Source of the DNA: Marinobacter salexigens
Lineage (GTDB): Bacteria; Pseudomonadota; Gammaproteobacteria; Pseudomonadales; Oleiphilaceae
Direction: 5' to 3'
NCBI RefSeq assembly: GCF_018860765.1
Contig: NZ_JAHKPV010000001.1
Location: 485,594 to 549,593 of the forward strand
DNA: 64,000 nt
Positions 25,800 through 34,760 of this stretch are shown piece after piece (within the stretch, counting starts at the first letter, position 1; every line of letters begins with the position of its first letter). The notes under the pieces were generated by a model that saw only the letters and a list, made by a program, of their open reading frames with translations, did no database searches and was not told the origin of the DNA. Both the position numbers and the translations under genes were made by a program.

Positions 25800-28154
25800 A
25801 TGCCGAGACTCATTGCAGCAACGCTCCTAACCCTGCTGTTTTTGGCAGGCTGCGCCGAAAACACCACGCCTCCCACATTTAAACAAGCGTTACCCACCGC
25901 AAGCCAGCAACCGGTCAGCTTCAACGACGATGTACGTCCTATCGTAGAAGCAAAATGCCTAGCCTGTCACAGTTGCTTTGACGCGCCCTGCCAACTCAAA
26001 ATGGAATACTCCGATGGCTTGATTCGCGGTGCCCACAAAGACGCGGTTTACGATGGTGCACGCTTCGAAACCCAAAAAACCACCCGCTTGGGAGTCGACG
26101 CCCAAACCGAACAGCAGTGGCGAGAGATGGGCTTTTACTCGGTATTGGCAAGAGGCGACCAAACCCGCAGTTTATTTGAAAATATGATTCGCTTGGGCAA
26201 GGAGTATGAATTTGCTCCCAACAGTAAATTGCCTGAAGACATAGAGTTGGGCCTATCTCGGGCCAACCAGTGTGTTAACAATGAGAATTTCTCCGACTAC
26301 GCCAGTGACCACCCTTACGAGGGCATGCCTCTAGCAGTCACTGGCCTCACCGACGACGAGTACGCCACCCTCACCGGCTGGGTCAACCAAGGCGGCGCCA
26401 TCAGCCCGTTGGTTACCAAGGTAGATGACGCCGAGCAAAGCCACATCAAGCGCTGGGAAAGCTGGCTCAATGACCACAGCCTACGCCAACAACTGACCAG
26501 TCGATGGATTTACGAACACCTCTATCTCGCGCACCTATATTTTGAAGATAAGGGCGCCAGCACCCGCTACTTCGACATTGTGCGCTCCTACACAATGCCA
26601 GGCACACCCATCGACATGGTGGCAACCCGTCGCCCCAACGACGACCCCGAAGGCTTGGTGTACTACCGCCTGCGCCCGGTCGCTGGCAGCATTGTGCACA
26701 AGCGTCACATCACCTTCGAGTTTGGAGAACAACAGTTCGAGCGCACCCGCGAGTTGTTTGAAACTGGCGACTGGCAAGTAGAAACCCTGCCGGACTACAG
26801 CCGTGAAAACCGCGCCAACCCCTTTGCCACCTTTGCCGCCATCCCTGCAACGGCCCGCTACCAATTCATGTTGGACAATGCCGAGTACTTCACCCGTACC
26901 TTTATTCGAGGGCCGGTATGCCGTGGCCAAATTGCTACCGACGTGATCCGTGACCAGTTTTGGGTGGCCTACCACAATCCAGAAAACGATCTTTATCTAA
27001 CCAATGCGGAGTATCGCGAAAAAGTAACGCCGTTGCTGGCCTTGCCAGGCCAAGATAGCGCCCTGCTGGATCTGGGTTACAACTGGGCCGAATACAAAGG
27101 CAAGCGCAACCAGTATCACAAACTGCGAAACCAAGCCTACGGCGAGACCTACCCTAAAGGTGCCTCTCTTGATCATATCTGGGACGGTGACGGCCATAAT
27201 ACCAATGCGCTACTCACTGTTTTCCGCCATCACGACAATGCTTCTGTACAGCGCGGCCTGATTGGCCAGGTGCCATTAACCAGCTGGTGGATGGACTATC
27301 CTCTGTTCGAACGCACCTACTACGAACTGGTGGTGAATTTTGACGTGTTCGGCAACGTGGCTCATCAAGCCCAGACGCGACTTTACTTTGACCTGATCCG
27401 TAACGGCGGCGAGCAGAACTATCTCCGCCTAATTCCTCCCGGTGAACGCAATAAGGTTTTGCATCATTGGTATCAGGGCGCAGGCGAGTTCAAGTTGGAT
27501 TATAGCTATGCCAACATGGACGAGACGGCCCCATCACAGGTGCCTTATGCCACCTCGGCGTTCAATGAAGAATTGGGGGCGCGCCTGCTGTTGAAATTCC
27601 AGAAGCTGAATGCAGAGCGGGACGATCCCATAAACCGCTGTGGCGGCAGTGATTGTGGTCGCAAAGACAAGCCCGAATGGATTCGCGAGGCGGATCAGGT
27701 GCTGTCAGAACTGGCCGCTACCCGGGCGGAATTCCTTCCTGCCATCAACTACCTACCAAATGTCACTTTCTTGCGAGTGTACAACGAGGAAGGAAAGCGC
27801 ACGGTTTACACGGTTATCCGTGACCGCGCTCACAGCAACGTCGCTTTTCTGCTAGGAGAGGACTTACGCTACCAGCCCGAAAACGACAAGCTGACCATTT
27901 ATCCTGGCATTATTGGCAGCTACCCAAACTTCATGTTCGACATTCCCGCGTCGCAACTCGGACTGTTTAAAGACAGAATGAAAACCTTGAAGGCAGAAGA
28001 GCCGAAAGCCTTTGAGGCCTTAGTGGGTGTATGGGGCGTTCGCCGCACCCATAGGCAATTCTGGGAGATTCTTCACGATATCACCGCCTGGCAGCGCGAA
28101 CATCAGCCGTTGCAGGCGGGTATTTTCGATATCAACCGTTACAAGAATCTTTAA
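25800..28154 (+). CDS. cti: fatty acid cis/trans isomerase
   Basis: 784 residues, the usual Cti length. The enzyme converts cis- to trans-unsaturated fatty acids in membrane phospholipids to stiffen the membrane under solvent, heat or osmotic stress. The signal sequence ends in LAGC (Cys18), so this copy may be lipid-anchored; Cti acts in the periplasm. The c-type haem motif is Cys53-Leu-Ala-Cys56-His57, followed by further cysteines (SCFDAPC). It stands alone, divergent from the decarboxylase gene and convergent with the ATP-grasp gene. Confidence 0.95.
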   Translation: MPRLIAATLLTLLFLAGCAENTTPPTFKQALPTASQQPVSFNDDVRPIVEAKCLACHSCFDAPCQLKMEYSDGLIRGAHKDAVYDGARFETQKTTRLGVDAQTEQQWREMGFYSVLARGDQTRSLFENMIRLGKEYEFAPNSKLPEDIELGLSRANQCVNNENFSDYASDHPYEGMPLAVTGLTDDEYATLTGWVNQGGAISPLVTKVDDAEQSHIKRWESWLNDHSLRQQLTSRWIYEHLYLAHLYFEDKGASTRYFDIVRSYTMPGTPIDMVATRRPNDDPEGLVYYRLRPVAGSIVHKRHITFEFGEQQFERTRELFETGDWQVETLPDYSRENRANPFATFAAIPATARYQFMLDNAEYFTRTFIRGPVCRGQIATDVIRDQFWVAYHNPENDLYLTNAEYREKVTPLLALPGQDSALLDLGYNWAEYKGKRNQYHKLRNQAYGETYPKGASLDHIWDGDGHNTNALLTVFRHHDNASVQRGLIGQVPLTSWWMDYPLFERTYYELVVNFDVFGNVAHQAQTRLYFDLIRNGGEQNYLRLIPPGERNKVLHHWYQGAGEFKLDYSYANMDETAPSQVPYATSAFNEELGARLLLKFQKLNAERDDPINRCGGSDCGRKDKPEWIREADQVLSELAATRAEFLPAINYLPNVTFLRVYNEEGKRTVYTVIRDRAHSNVAFLLGEDLRYQPENDKLTIYPGIIGSYPNFMFDIPASQLGLFKDRMKTLKAEEPKAFEALVGVWGVRRTHRQFWEILHDITAWQREHQPLQAGIFDINRYKNL

Positions 28155-28157
28155 TCG

Positions 28158-28186
28158 GCCAGTGTGCCGCCTTCGGGCTCACACTG
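28158..28186. terminator. hairpin between cti and the ATP-grasp gene
   Basis: CAGTGTG/CACACTG with an inner GCC-TTCG-GGC step. It starts just after the cti stop and overlaps the last codons of the convergent gene. There is no U-run, so termination is only probable. Confidence 0.35.
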
Positions 28187-28997
28187 CCACAGGGCGGGAG
28201 GGCTCGGGGGTAGTAGAGCCTCCGGGGTCGCGGGGCTCAGACTCTTGTTGCAGGTACTCTAAAATGGCGTCCTTCAAGTCGCTGCCCTGACCCAGCCCCT
28301 GATTGCCAAATAAGCGGTTGAACTCCAGTACGAAGGGATACCCCTCCACCAAAGCAATATCAAAACCAGCATGGTCCACGCCCAAATCTCGGGCAAGCCG
28401 CAGCGCCAGATCCGTCATCACTGTCGGCACCGGGCTGTTGTCAATCCTGCCACCCTTGGACACGTTGTTGTAAAAGCCCTGATCGGCCTGAGTACGCCAG
28501 TAGGCTGTGACAACTTTATCGCCCACCACCACTATGCGCGCGTCGCGGTCCAGCGGCAGGTATTCCTGAACATATAGAACATCCGTGCGCTCGCAGTATT
28601 TGCGCCAGTCGTCACGGGTCTCAATCAGCCACACACCTTCGCCCATACTGGCCTTCGGCAGCTTAGCCACGAAGGGCAACACCATCTCACTCCAGATGTG
28701 CTCACGTTCCTCCGGGCCGTTGGCTTCAATGATTGTCCAGGGGATGTGCTCCGGCGCAACTGCCTCAAAAGCCCGGGTCATTTCCACTTTATCGTGGCCA
28801 ATGAGATAACTGGCAACACTGGGGAAAACCCGACATTTCAAACCATGCACTATCGCATTGAGTTGCCAGTATTCCGGGAACAACACCCAATCTGCGTTGC
28901 GCAGCAATTCCTTGTGGCGCAAGTAATTTTCCGGCTTCAATACGGTGGTATCCGGAAAGCCAAGGGTGCGAAAAACATTAAACGATACGAAATTCAT
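28179..28997 (-). CDS. RimK-like ATP-grasp protein
   Basis: About 272 residues with an ATP-grasp layout: an N-terminal pre-grasp domain (VLKPENYLRHKELLRNADWVL region), central KLPKASMGEGVWLI, VQEYLPLDRDARIVVVGDKV as the nucleotide-binding part, and FDIALVEGYPFVLEFNRLFGNQG carrying the metal-binding Glu and Asn. The family ligates amino acids or peptides with ATP. The substrate is not predictable and there is no neighbour that helps. The start is uncertain: ATG 28997 or TTG 29018, neither with a clear ribosome site. The intergenic region shared with the next gene holds a Fur-box-like site. Confidence 0.82.
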   Translation of the reverse strand: MNFVSFNVFRTLGFPDTTVLKPENYLRHKELLRNADWVLFPEYWQLNAIVHGLKCRVFPSVASYLIGHDKVEMTRAFEAVAPEHIPWTIIEANGPEEREHIWSEMVLPFVAKLPKASMGEGVWLIETRDDWRKYCERTDVLYVQEYLPLDRDARIVVVGDKVVTAYWRTQADQGFYNNVSKGGRIDNSPVPTVMTDLALRLARDLGVDHAGFDIALVEGYPFVLEFNRLFGNQGLGQGSDLKDAILEYLQQESEPRDPGGSTTPEPSRPVAV

Positions 28998-29107
28998 GGG
29001 CGGGATCGCGCTGATCAAAGTGGGTAAGTTTTAAGCAGTTTTAACCTAGGCGCAAGTATTTTTTGTGATTCGAATTGACGGTGATCATGGTTTTTAAAAG
29101 CGCATCT

Positions 29108-29126
29108 GATAATAATTCGCATTACA
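29108..29126. promoter_or_regulatory. Fur-box-like site
   Basis: GATAATAATTCGCATTACA matches the 19-bp Fur consensus at about 13 positions, with the GATAAT and CATTA blocks intact. Similar sequences stand before iron-uptake genes in Pseudomonas relatives. It is centred about 40 bp before the start of the small periplasmic protein gene at 29156. Confidence 0.5.
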
Positions 29127-29155
29127 TTTTGAGTTAACTTATTACGGAGCACACC

Positions 29156-29524
29156 ATGACCATTCTTCGCCAGTTTACCGCTGTAGCCGCCTCTTTGCTG
29201 ATCGCTGTACCTGCATTTGCAAGCGACAGTGATCATTTCAAGGGTCAGCCATCACACACCCTAGAGCAAGCCGTTGCCAACTTCTCCGAATACAACAATA
29301 AGCTCGAAAAAGTGCTGGCCGGAGATCTAACGCCAGAGGCTATGAACGAAGTGCATCAACTAACATACACTCTGGAAAACGCGCTACAAAAACTGGATGA
29401 CGAGATTGACGCGCTTGAGGAGACCCTTGAGAAGGTTCACAAAGCCTCTGAACACGCCGATCCTGATACCGTGCGCTCTGCTGGCGAGCAATACCTCAGC
29501 AATAGCCGAAAGCTCGTAAACTAG
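29156..29524 (+). CDS. small helical periplasmic protein, DUF6746-like
   Basis: 122 residues with a clear signal peptide (cleavage near Ala-Phe-Ala, residue 22) and an all-helical mature part with acidic heptads (LEEALQK-type pattern, ALEETLEKVHKASEH). It resembles the DUF6746 family, a name I recall but cannot verify here. GGAG lies 6 nt before the ATG. The Fur-box-like site upstream suggests expression under iron limitation. The four-helix outline recalls cytochrome b562, but no Met/His haem pair is assured. Function unknown. Confidence 0.75.
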   Translation: MTILRQFTAVAASLLIAVPAFASDSDHFKGQPSHTLEQAVANFSEYNNKLEKVLAGDLTPEAMNEVHQLTYTLENALQKLDDEIDALEETLEKVHKASEHADPDTVRSAGEQYLSNSRKLVN

Positions 29525-29533
29525 TAGTTGGCG

Positions 29534-32023
29534 TTACTTTCTTTTGACGCCCTGCTGGGCAACAGCGGTTAGCGGATCTTCTGGCCAGGGATGTTTAGGA
29601 TAACGGCCGCGGGTGTCTTTGCGCACCTGCGGGTACACGTTAACCCAAAAACTGGCCAGATCAGCGGTGACCGCTAGCGGTCTTTGGGCTGGAGACAGCA
29701 GATGTATTAATACCGGCACCTTGCCGCCGGCCACTTCGGGCGTTTTCGTCCAACCAAACAACGCCTGCAACTTGGCCGCTAAAACCGGGCCATTCTCAGC
29801 GCAATAATCCAGTGTAACGGAGCTGCCAGTGGGAATGGTCAGACTGGTTGGCGCAAGCTCAGCGAGCTGCTGCTGTTGCGGATAATCCAACAGACTGTTC
29901 AGGGCGTTTTGCATATTCAGGCGTGCCAAATCAGACCAGCGATGAATGCCTGCCAGAAAGGGGGCCAACCATTGTTCCAGCGACTCTGCCAAAGCCTTGT
30001 CACTTACATCCGGCCACTGCTCAGGGTAGTGCTTTGCCAGCAGCGATACTCTTGCCCGCCACTGCTTGGCCGCAGGCGTCCACGGTAGGCTATCCAGCCC
30101 TCTACGCCGCACCGCTGCGAGTATGCCCTGCTGAATCAACTCGGGTGACGGCTTGGTTAGTGGTTTCTCTACTAAAATCAGTGCCCCTAACCGCCGAGTT
30201 TTTCGCGCAATGACTGTGCCGCGTTTATCATCCCATTCGGCTTCGTCTTGCTCTCTTATATGGGCGGCCAGATCCGTTTCCAAAGTCGCTATGTCCACTG
30301 GCGCAGCTAAATAGATCCTTGCTTCTCGGGCCTTGCCGTCTAGGTCTGCTGCCACCAGCCATTCGTGCCGCGCAAGCCCGTCGTCGTCCCGCAACAGGGC
30401 GCCTTTGCCATTGCTGAGTTGATAGCGCGGTGTATCGCCGGGGCGACGTTTACCAATACGGTCCGGATAAGCGAGTGCTAACAAACGTCCAACTTCTGTG
30501 GCCGTGGCTATGGTTTCCTGTTCCCTGTTTCCATTCGCCTGAGACACCGATAAACGTTTAGCCTGTTGGCGTAGCGCTTGAAGACGGTGTGGATCTATAC
30601 GTTGCGATCCACGTTCGCCACGAAGGGCTCGAATACGCTCATGCATATCAGCCCCGGCACCCGGCCCCAATATGTCCCTGTCTTCCAGCAACGCAGCAAG
30701 CTCGGCCGCCAACCGGCCCAATTCAAGCAACCTGCCCAATAGGACCATGTGGGCAAGCCGGGGATGGATGCCCAATGCTCGGGCTGACTTACCGTGTTCG
30801 GTAATCGCGCCATCGCCGTCTAGCATATCCAGCCACTGCAGCAGTTCTACGGCCTGCTGCCAATGGGCAGGCGGTGGCGGATCGATCCACACCAAGTTAT
30901 CCGGCGTTCGGGCACCCCACTGGGCCAGCTCAAGCGCTAAGGGCGCGAGATCGGCCTCGCGAATCTCCGGTGGCGTAAATTCCGCTAGCCCGAATTGCTC
31001 AGACTCACTCCACAACCGATAACACACGCCCGGCTCCACACGGCCTGCGCGGCCTTTGCGCTGCTCTGCGGAAGCCTTGGACACACGGCCGGTTATCAAA
31101 CGCGTCATGCCGCTGTTCGGGTCAAACACGGCCCTGCGTTGCTGGCCACTATCCACCACCACGCGCACGCCCTCGATGGTCAAACTGGTTTCGGCAATAG
31201 CGGTTGCCAATACCACTTTGCGAGTGCCTGCAGCGGCTGGCGCAATGGCCTGATCCTGCTCTGCGGCTTTGAGGTTGCCAAACAAGGGCGCAATCACTAC
31301 ATTCGAAGCCACCCGCCCGGATAAACGCTGGGCCACCCGGTGAATCTCGCCTGCGCCCGGCAAGAACACCAGTATTGAACCCGGCTGCTGCGCCAAGGCT
31401 TCGATGACGACCGCCACTATGTGATCCACCAACCGCGGGTTGCGATGGGTGGAAGGCTCAGGGCGATACACTACGTCCACCGGGAAGGCTCGCCCTTCGC
31501 TGCTTAAAACAGGTACATCTCCAAGCATGCGGGCAATGGGCGCAGTATCTAAAGTCGCGGACATCACCAGCACCCTTAGATCTTCTCGTAACGCCTCTTG
31601 AGTTTCTCGCACCAAGGCAAGACCGAGATCCGCTTGAAGGGAACGCTCATGAAATTCATCGAACAACACAGCAGCGTACTCGTCCAGCATGGGATCGCTC
31701 TGGATGAGCCGGGTGAGAATGCCCTCGGTGACGACTTCAATACGTGTAGTGCCAGACACTTTGGTGTCCAGCCGAGTGCGGTAGCCGATGGTTTGCCCAG
31801 ACTTTTCACCCAATTGCGACGCCATAAATCTTGCAGCCGAGCGGGCTGCCAGCCGCCGTGGTTCCAACATCAGGATCTTTTTGCCATGCAACCAAGGAGC
31901 GCCCAGCAATGCGAGAGGCACTCTCGTCGTCTTACCTGCTCCAGGAGGTGCTTGCAAAAGCGCCGTGGTGGTCTGTTCCAGAGTGTGCTTCAACTCTGGG
32001 AGAATGTGGTCTATTGGGAGCAC
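29534..32023 (-). CDS. hrpB: ATP-dependent RNA helicase HrpB
   Basis: 829 residues, a DEAH-group helicase of the HrpB family; no precise cellular role is established. Motif I is PPGAGKTT and motif II reads DEFH (DEFHERSLQADL), as usual in HrpB; SATLDT and the C-terminal helicase motifs (QRKGRAGR) follow, then the HrpB-specific C-terminal domain. I take GTG at 32023 as the start, 8 bp after the upstream MFS stop. An open extension to 32320 lies in the MFS gene and is not conserved in style. Confidence 0.93.
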   Translation of the reverse strand: MLPIDHILPELKHTLEQTTTALLQAPPGAGKTTRVPLALLGAPWLHGKKILMLEPRRLAARSAARFMASQLGEKSGQTIGYRTRLDTKVSGTTRIEVVTEGILTRLIQSDPMLDEYAAVLFDEFHERSLQADLGLALVRETQEALREDLRVLVMSATLDTAPIARMLGDVPVLSSEGRAFPVDVVYRPEPSTHRNPRLVDHIVAVVIEALAQQPGSILVFLPGAGEIHRVAQRLSGRVASNVVIAPLFGNLKAAEQDQAIAPAAAGTRKVVLATAIAETSLTIEGVRVVVDSGQQRRAVFDPNSGMTRLITGRVSKASAEQRKGRAGRVEPGVCYRLWSESEQFGLAEFTPPEIREADLAPLALELAQWGARTPDNLVWIDPPPPAHWQQAVELLQWLDMLDGDGAITEHGKSARALGIHPRLAHMVLLGRLLELGRLAAELAALLEDRDILGPGAGADMHERIRALRGERGSQRIDPHRLQALRQQAKRLSVSQANGNREQETIATATEVGRLLALAYPDRIGKRRPGDTPRYQLSNGKGALLRDDDGLARHEWLVAADLDGKAREARIYLAAPVDIATLETDLAAHIREQDEAEWDDKRGTVIARKTRRLGALILVEKPLTKPSPELIQQGILAAVRRRGLDSLPWTPAAKQWRARVSLLAKHYPEQWPDVSDKALAESLEQWLAPFLAGIHRWSDLARLNMQNALNSLLDYPQQQQLAELAPTSLTIPTGSSVTLDYCAENGPVLAAKLQALFGWTKTPEVAGGKVPVLIHLLSPAQRPLAVTADLASFWVNVYPQVRKDTRGRYPKHPWPEDPLTAVAQQGVKRK

Positions 32024-32031
32024 GTTTGGCT

Positions 32032-33246
32032 TCAATCGTGCTGAATCGTTCTTGCGTGCCAAGCTGCTGGGCGGGGCACAAAGAAGACGAAGATAAGGCC
32101 GAAAACCAGCGCACCTACGCCGATTCCAAAGGCGGATACCAGAGAGCCGCCAGCATCTAGCCATTGCTTGGTGAGCCAAGGACCGACCATTTGGGTGAAG
32201 CCGTATAGGGCAACCATGGCCGCTGACAAACGTGGGCCCTGATGTGGGTGCAGGGCGCGGCCGATGCGTTGGGTCAACAGTACAGTACCCAGAAAAGTAC
32301 CGCCCACCAGTGCTGCGCACAGCAGTATGCCTAGGGCACCGGGCAAAACGACGGCAGCCACAACACCTACCAACTGAATAAGGAAGTTCAGTTTGAGTGC
32401 AGGTATGTCACCCATTTTGCTTCCGAGTCTGTTCCATACCCAAGCGGCGGGAATGGTGCTCAGGGCAACAATTAGCCAAGCGCCATCAAGCAACCAATGT
32501 TCGGCATCCAGTTCCAGCTTCGCCAACAATGGCAGGAAGGTCATGGGTAGGATGTAGCCCAACCCGGCACCAGCGTACGAGAGAAACAAGGGGATACTGG
32601 CACGGTCTATAAGCGGGGTGTTAGTTGTGCTTTTACCATTCTTGTCCGGCTCTTGGTCTGGCATTTCTAACTTCATCAGCCGGTAAGCACCCCAAATGGC
32701 CAAAGGAATGGATGCCAGTGCCACAGGCCACCAACGCTCAGCGCCTTCTAGCCAGTCAGCGGTGCCGGTAACCAGCCCACTGGAGAGCAACAAACCTAAG
32801 CCCACACCAATGTAGACCAGCCCACTCATACTTGAGCGGTTGCGCAACACCAACCATTCAAGAATCAGTGCAGGCGCCTGTACGAAAACTACACCATTGG
32901 CCACGCCGTTCAACCAACGCGCAGTAGAAATGGCGGTGAGGTTGTCTGTTTGGGTAACGAATATCGTGGTTAACACATGCACCACAAGAAAAGCTGGCAA
33001 CAAAATACGGATATGGCTAACCCGGTGCCAACGAATCGCCAGCATGGCACCCACTAGATAACCGAAGTAGTTCCAGGTGGCGATGGCGGCACCTTCTGGT
33101 GCGGTGAGCTGGCCATCGCCGATCAGGTAGGGCAACAGCGGGGTGTAAACAAAACGGCCAAGCGTGTGCACCACCAAAAGCACGATAGCTCCTGCGGCCA
33201 GAACGCCAAAGAGTTCTTTCGGGGTTGTGGAGTTCTGTTGGTACAT
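32032..33246 (-). CDS. MFS transporter, YbfB/YjiJ family
   Basis: 404 residues with about 12 membrane segments and the N-terminal pattern LGRFVYTPLLPYLI that marks the YbfB/YjiJ branch of the major facilitator superfamily. A second half after a charged loop (EMPDQEPDKNGKS) completes the fold. Substrate unknown. It is followed closely by hrpB on the same strand, so the two are probably co-transcribed without an obvious functional link. Confidence 0.87.
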   Translation of the reverse strand: MYQQNSTTPKELFGVLAAGAIVLLVVHTLGRFVYTPLLPYLIGDGQLTAPEGAAIATWNYFGYLVGAMLAIRWHRVSHIRILLPAFLVVHVLTTIFVTQTDNLTAISTARWLNGVANGVVFVQAPALILEWLVLRNRSSMSGLVYIGVGLGLLLSSGLVTGTADWLEGAERWWPVALASIPLAIWGAYRLMKLEMPDQEPDKNGKSTTNTPLIDRASIPLFLSYAGAGLGYILPMTFLPLLAKLELDAEHWLLDGAWLIVALSTIPAAWVWNRLGSKMGDIPALKLNFLIQLVGVVAAVVLPGALGILLCAALVGGTFLGTVLLTQRIGRALHPHQGPRLSAAMVALYGFTQMVGPWLTKQWLDAGGSLVSAFGIGVGALVFGLIFVFFVPRPAAWHARTIQHD

Positions 33247-33389
33247 GCTGTCGGTTCCGGCGAGTGTGTTTCAGCCGTGCAGTTTATGCGAGTACCGCAG
33301 CGATGTCAGTTTGACCTTAGCAGAACCGCTCGGGTTGCCGGAGAATTTGAAGAGGAAACGCTACTTTTACAATCTACCGCATGACCGTC

Positions 33390-33716
33390 TTAAGCTTGCG
33401 TAACGCCATAAGCCCGCTCTACCTTTGCTACTCGCACCTCGAATTCGGAATACCAAGTTTTATGGCCCAAACGCTGAGCTTCAAGGTGCTCAGCATTTTG
33501 TTTCCAGTTTCGAATCGCTTCCTCGCTCGCCCAGTACGAAACGGTAATACCCACACCCTCACGGGCGGACTCGATACCGAGAAACCCCTCCTGCTGGGCT
33601 GCTAGCTCAACCATTCTGTCAGCCATAGCGCCGTAACCATGGTCACCATCCGTGCGAACAGAGCTGAAAATCACTGCGTAATATGGCGGATTTGGAGTTT
33701 TAGCGATCCCTGACAT
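33390..33716 (-). CDS. antibiotic biosynthesis monooxygenase (ABM) domain protein
   Basis: 108 residues forming one ferredoxin-like ABM domain (YYAVIFSSVRT, EGFLGIESAR, SYWASEEAIRNWKQ with the usual aromatic/His pattern AEHLEAQRLG). Such small proteins are dimeric; some degrade haem or oxidise quinones, many have no known role. The Trp and His positions needed for a haem-degrading IsdG-type site cannot be confirmed. It lies 143 bp upstream of the MFS gene on the same strand. Confidence 0.85.
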   Translation of the reverse strand: MSGIAKTPNPPYYAVIFSSVRTDGDHGYGAMADRMVELAAQQEGFLGIESAREGVGITVSYWASEEAIRNWKQNAEHLEAQRLGHKTWYSEFEVRVAKVERAYGVTQA

Positions 33717-33738
33717 GACGTCCTCTTTGTGCTTGCAC

Positions 33739-33954
33739 TTACCCGCTCCCCACTAACTGCGCAATCAATGCCGCCACAGATATAAGTACAGCTAAGCCAA
33801 TTAACGAAACTATAAAGCCCATCAAGGTATTGACGTAGTTTTGATCATTGATCGGCTCTTTGGGAAAGTAACCAAAACTAAGAATACGACAGACAGGCCA
33901 CCCAACGTACCAACCGAGCTCCCAGAAGCAAAGCTCCCAAATAAGCCAAATCAA
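33739..33954 (-). CDS. small membrane protein of unknown function
   Basis: 71 residues from a TTG start. It has an aromatic first segment (LIWELCFWELGWYVGWPVC) and a C-terminal membrane helix (about residues 44-67), so it probably spans the membrane twice. No ribosome site is seen. The frame stays open upstream for 28 more codons, right back to the TAA stop of the sco gene, with no ATG or GTG, so the true start is unclear. The amphipathic, Trp-rich composition looks like real protein. Confidence 0.5.
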   Translation of the reverse strand: MIWLIWELCFWELGWYVGWPVCRILSFGYFPKEPINDQNYVNTLMGFIVSLIGLAVLISVAALIAQLVGSG

Positions 33955-34038
33955 AGAGCGAACAACTAGACCCGCAATGCGGTAGCCAACTTCCGGGCTC
34001 GCGGCGAGCCAAATGGAGAAACTCAGCTTGATTCGTTT

Positions 34039-34698
34039 TTAAGTGTCCTGGCGATTGGCTTTAGCCCACAAATAAATGCGCTCAAAAGCCTCTGCGAGGT
34101 GTTCCGGGTTGTGGGGGGGCTGAATCAATGCGGCTAGCTGGCCATCCGGGTTTACCAGCGCAAGGTGCCCGCTGTGGTCGACCAAGGTTTCGCCGTCCAC
34201 GTCACGATGCACAAATACCGCACTCAGGCTTTGAGCCAGTGCGCGCAGTGTTTCCAAATTTCCAGTCAAGCCGTGGAAGTTTTCACCGAAAAAACCGGTG
34301 TAAGCTTTGAGCTGTTCAGGCGTGTCGTTTTCGGGGTCAGCACTAACCAGCAGGTAATCTGGCTGGGGCAGCTCTTTTGAGAGTAACTTATCGGTTCGGC
34401 GCAGGTTCGCCATTGCGGCCGGGCAGATATCCGGGCAGTTGGTGTAGCCCACGAACGCAAACGTCCATTTGCCACGAAGGCTGTCCCGGGTAACGGTTTC
34501 GCCGTTTTCGTTGGTGAGCGTGAATTCCGCCAATGGTCGAGGCTGGTCATACACATAGGTGTTCATTTCAGCCAGATCCGGAGCAGGCGTCGGCTCCCCG
34601 CTATCCACCAGAAATACCTGTCGACCTATGACCAGACCAAATACGAGTACAACCAAAAGCAGAAGTACAAATAACGTGACCTTCAGCGAACGATTCAT
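34039..34698 (-). CDS. SCO1/SenC copper chaperone for cytochrome oxidase
   Basis: 219 residues, one N-terminal membrane anchor (about 7-27) and a periplasmic thioredoxin-like domain. Copper-binding cysteines are Cys88 and Cys92 (CPDIC), with the partner histidine in DHSGH near residue 174. The SCO family delivers copper to the CuA site of subunit II or keeps its thiols reduced. It is the last gene of the assembly operon SURF1-(36833)-ctaA-cyoE-sco. Confidence 0.93.
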   Translation of the reverse strand: MNRSLKVTLFVLLLLVVLVFGLVIGRQVFLVDSGEPTPAPDLAEMNTYVYDQPRPLAEFTLTNENGETVTRDSLRGKWTFAFVGYTNCPDICPAAMANLRRTDKLLSKELPQPDYLLVSADPENDTPEQLKAYTGFFGENFHGLTGNLETLRALAQSLSAVFVHRDVDGETLVDHSGHLALVNPDGQLAALIQPPHNPEHLAEAFERIYLWAKANRQDT

Positions 34699-34760
34699 TA
34701 GTGCTCCAAATGGAAAACTCTACGGTAACGCACCCCTCCTGCTGACGCGTCTGCACCAAG

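Noticed and set aside
32024-32320. 99-codon extension of hrpB
   Set aside because: It lies inside the MFS gene and reads as low-conservation Arg/Pro-rich sequence. GTG 32023 gives normal length.
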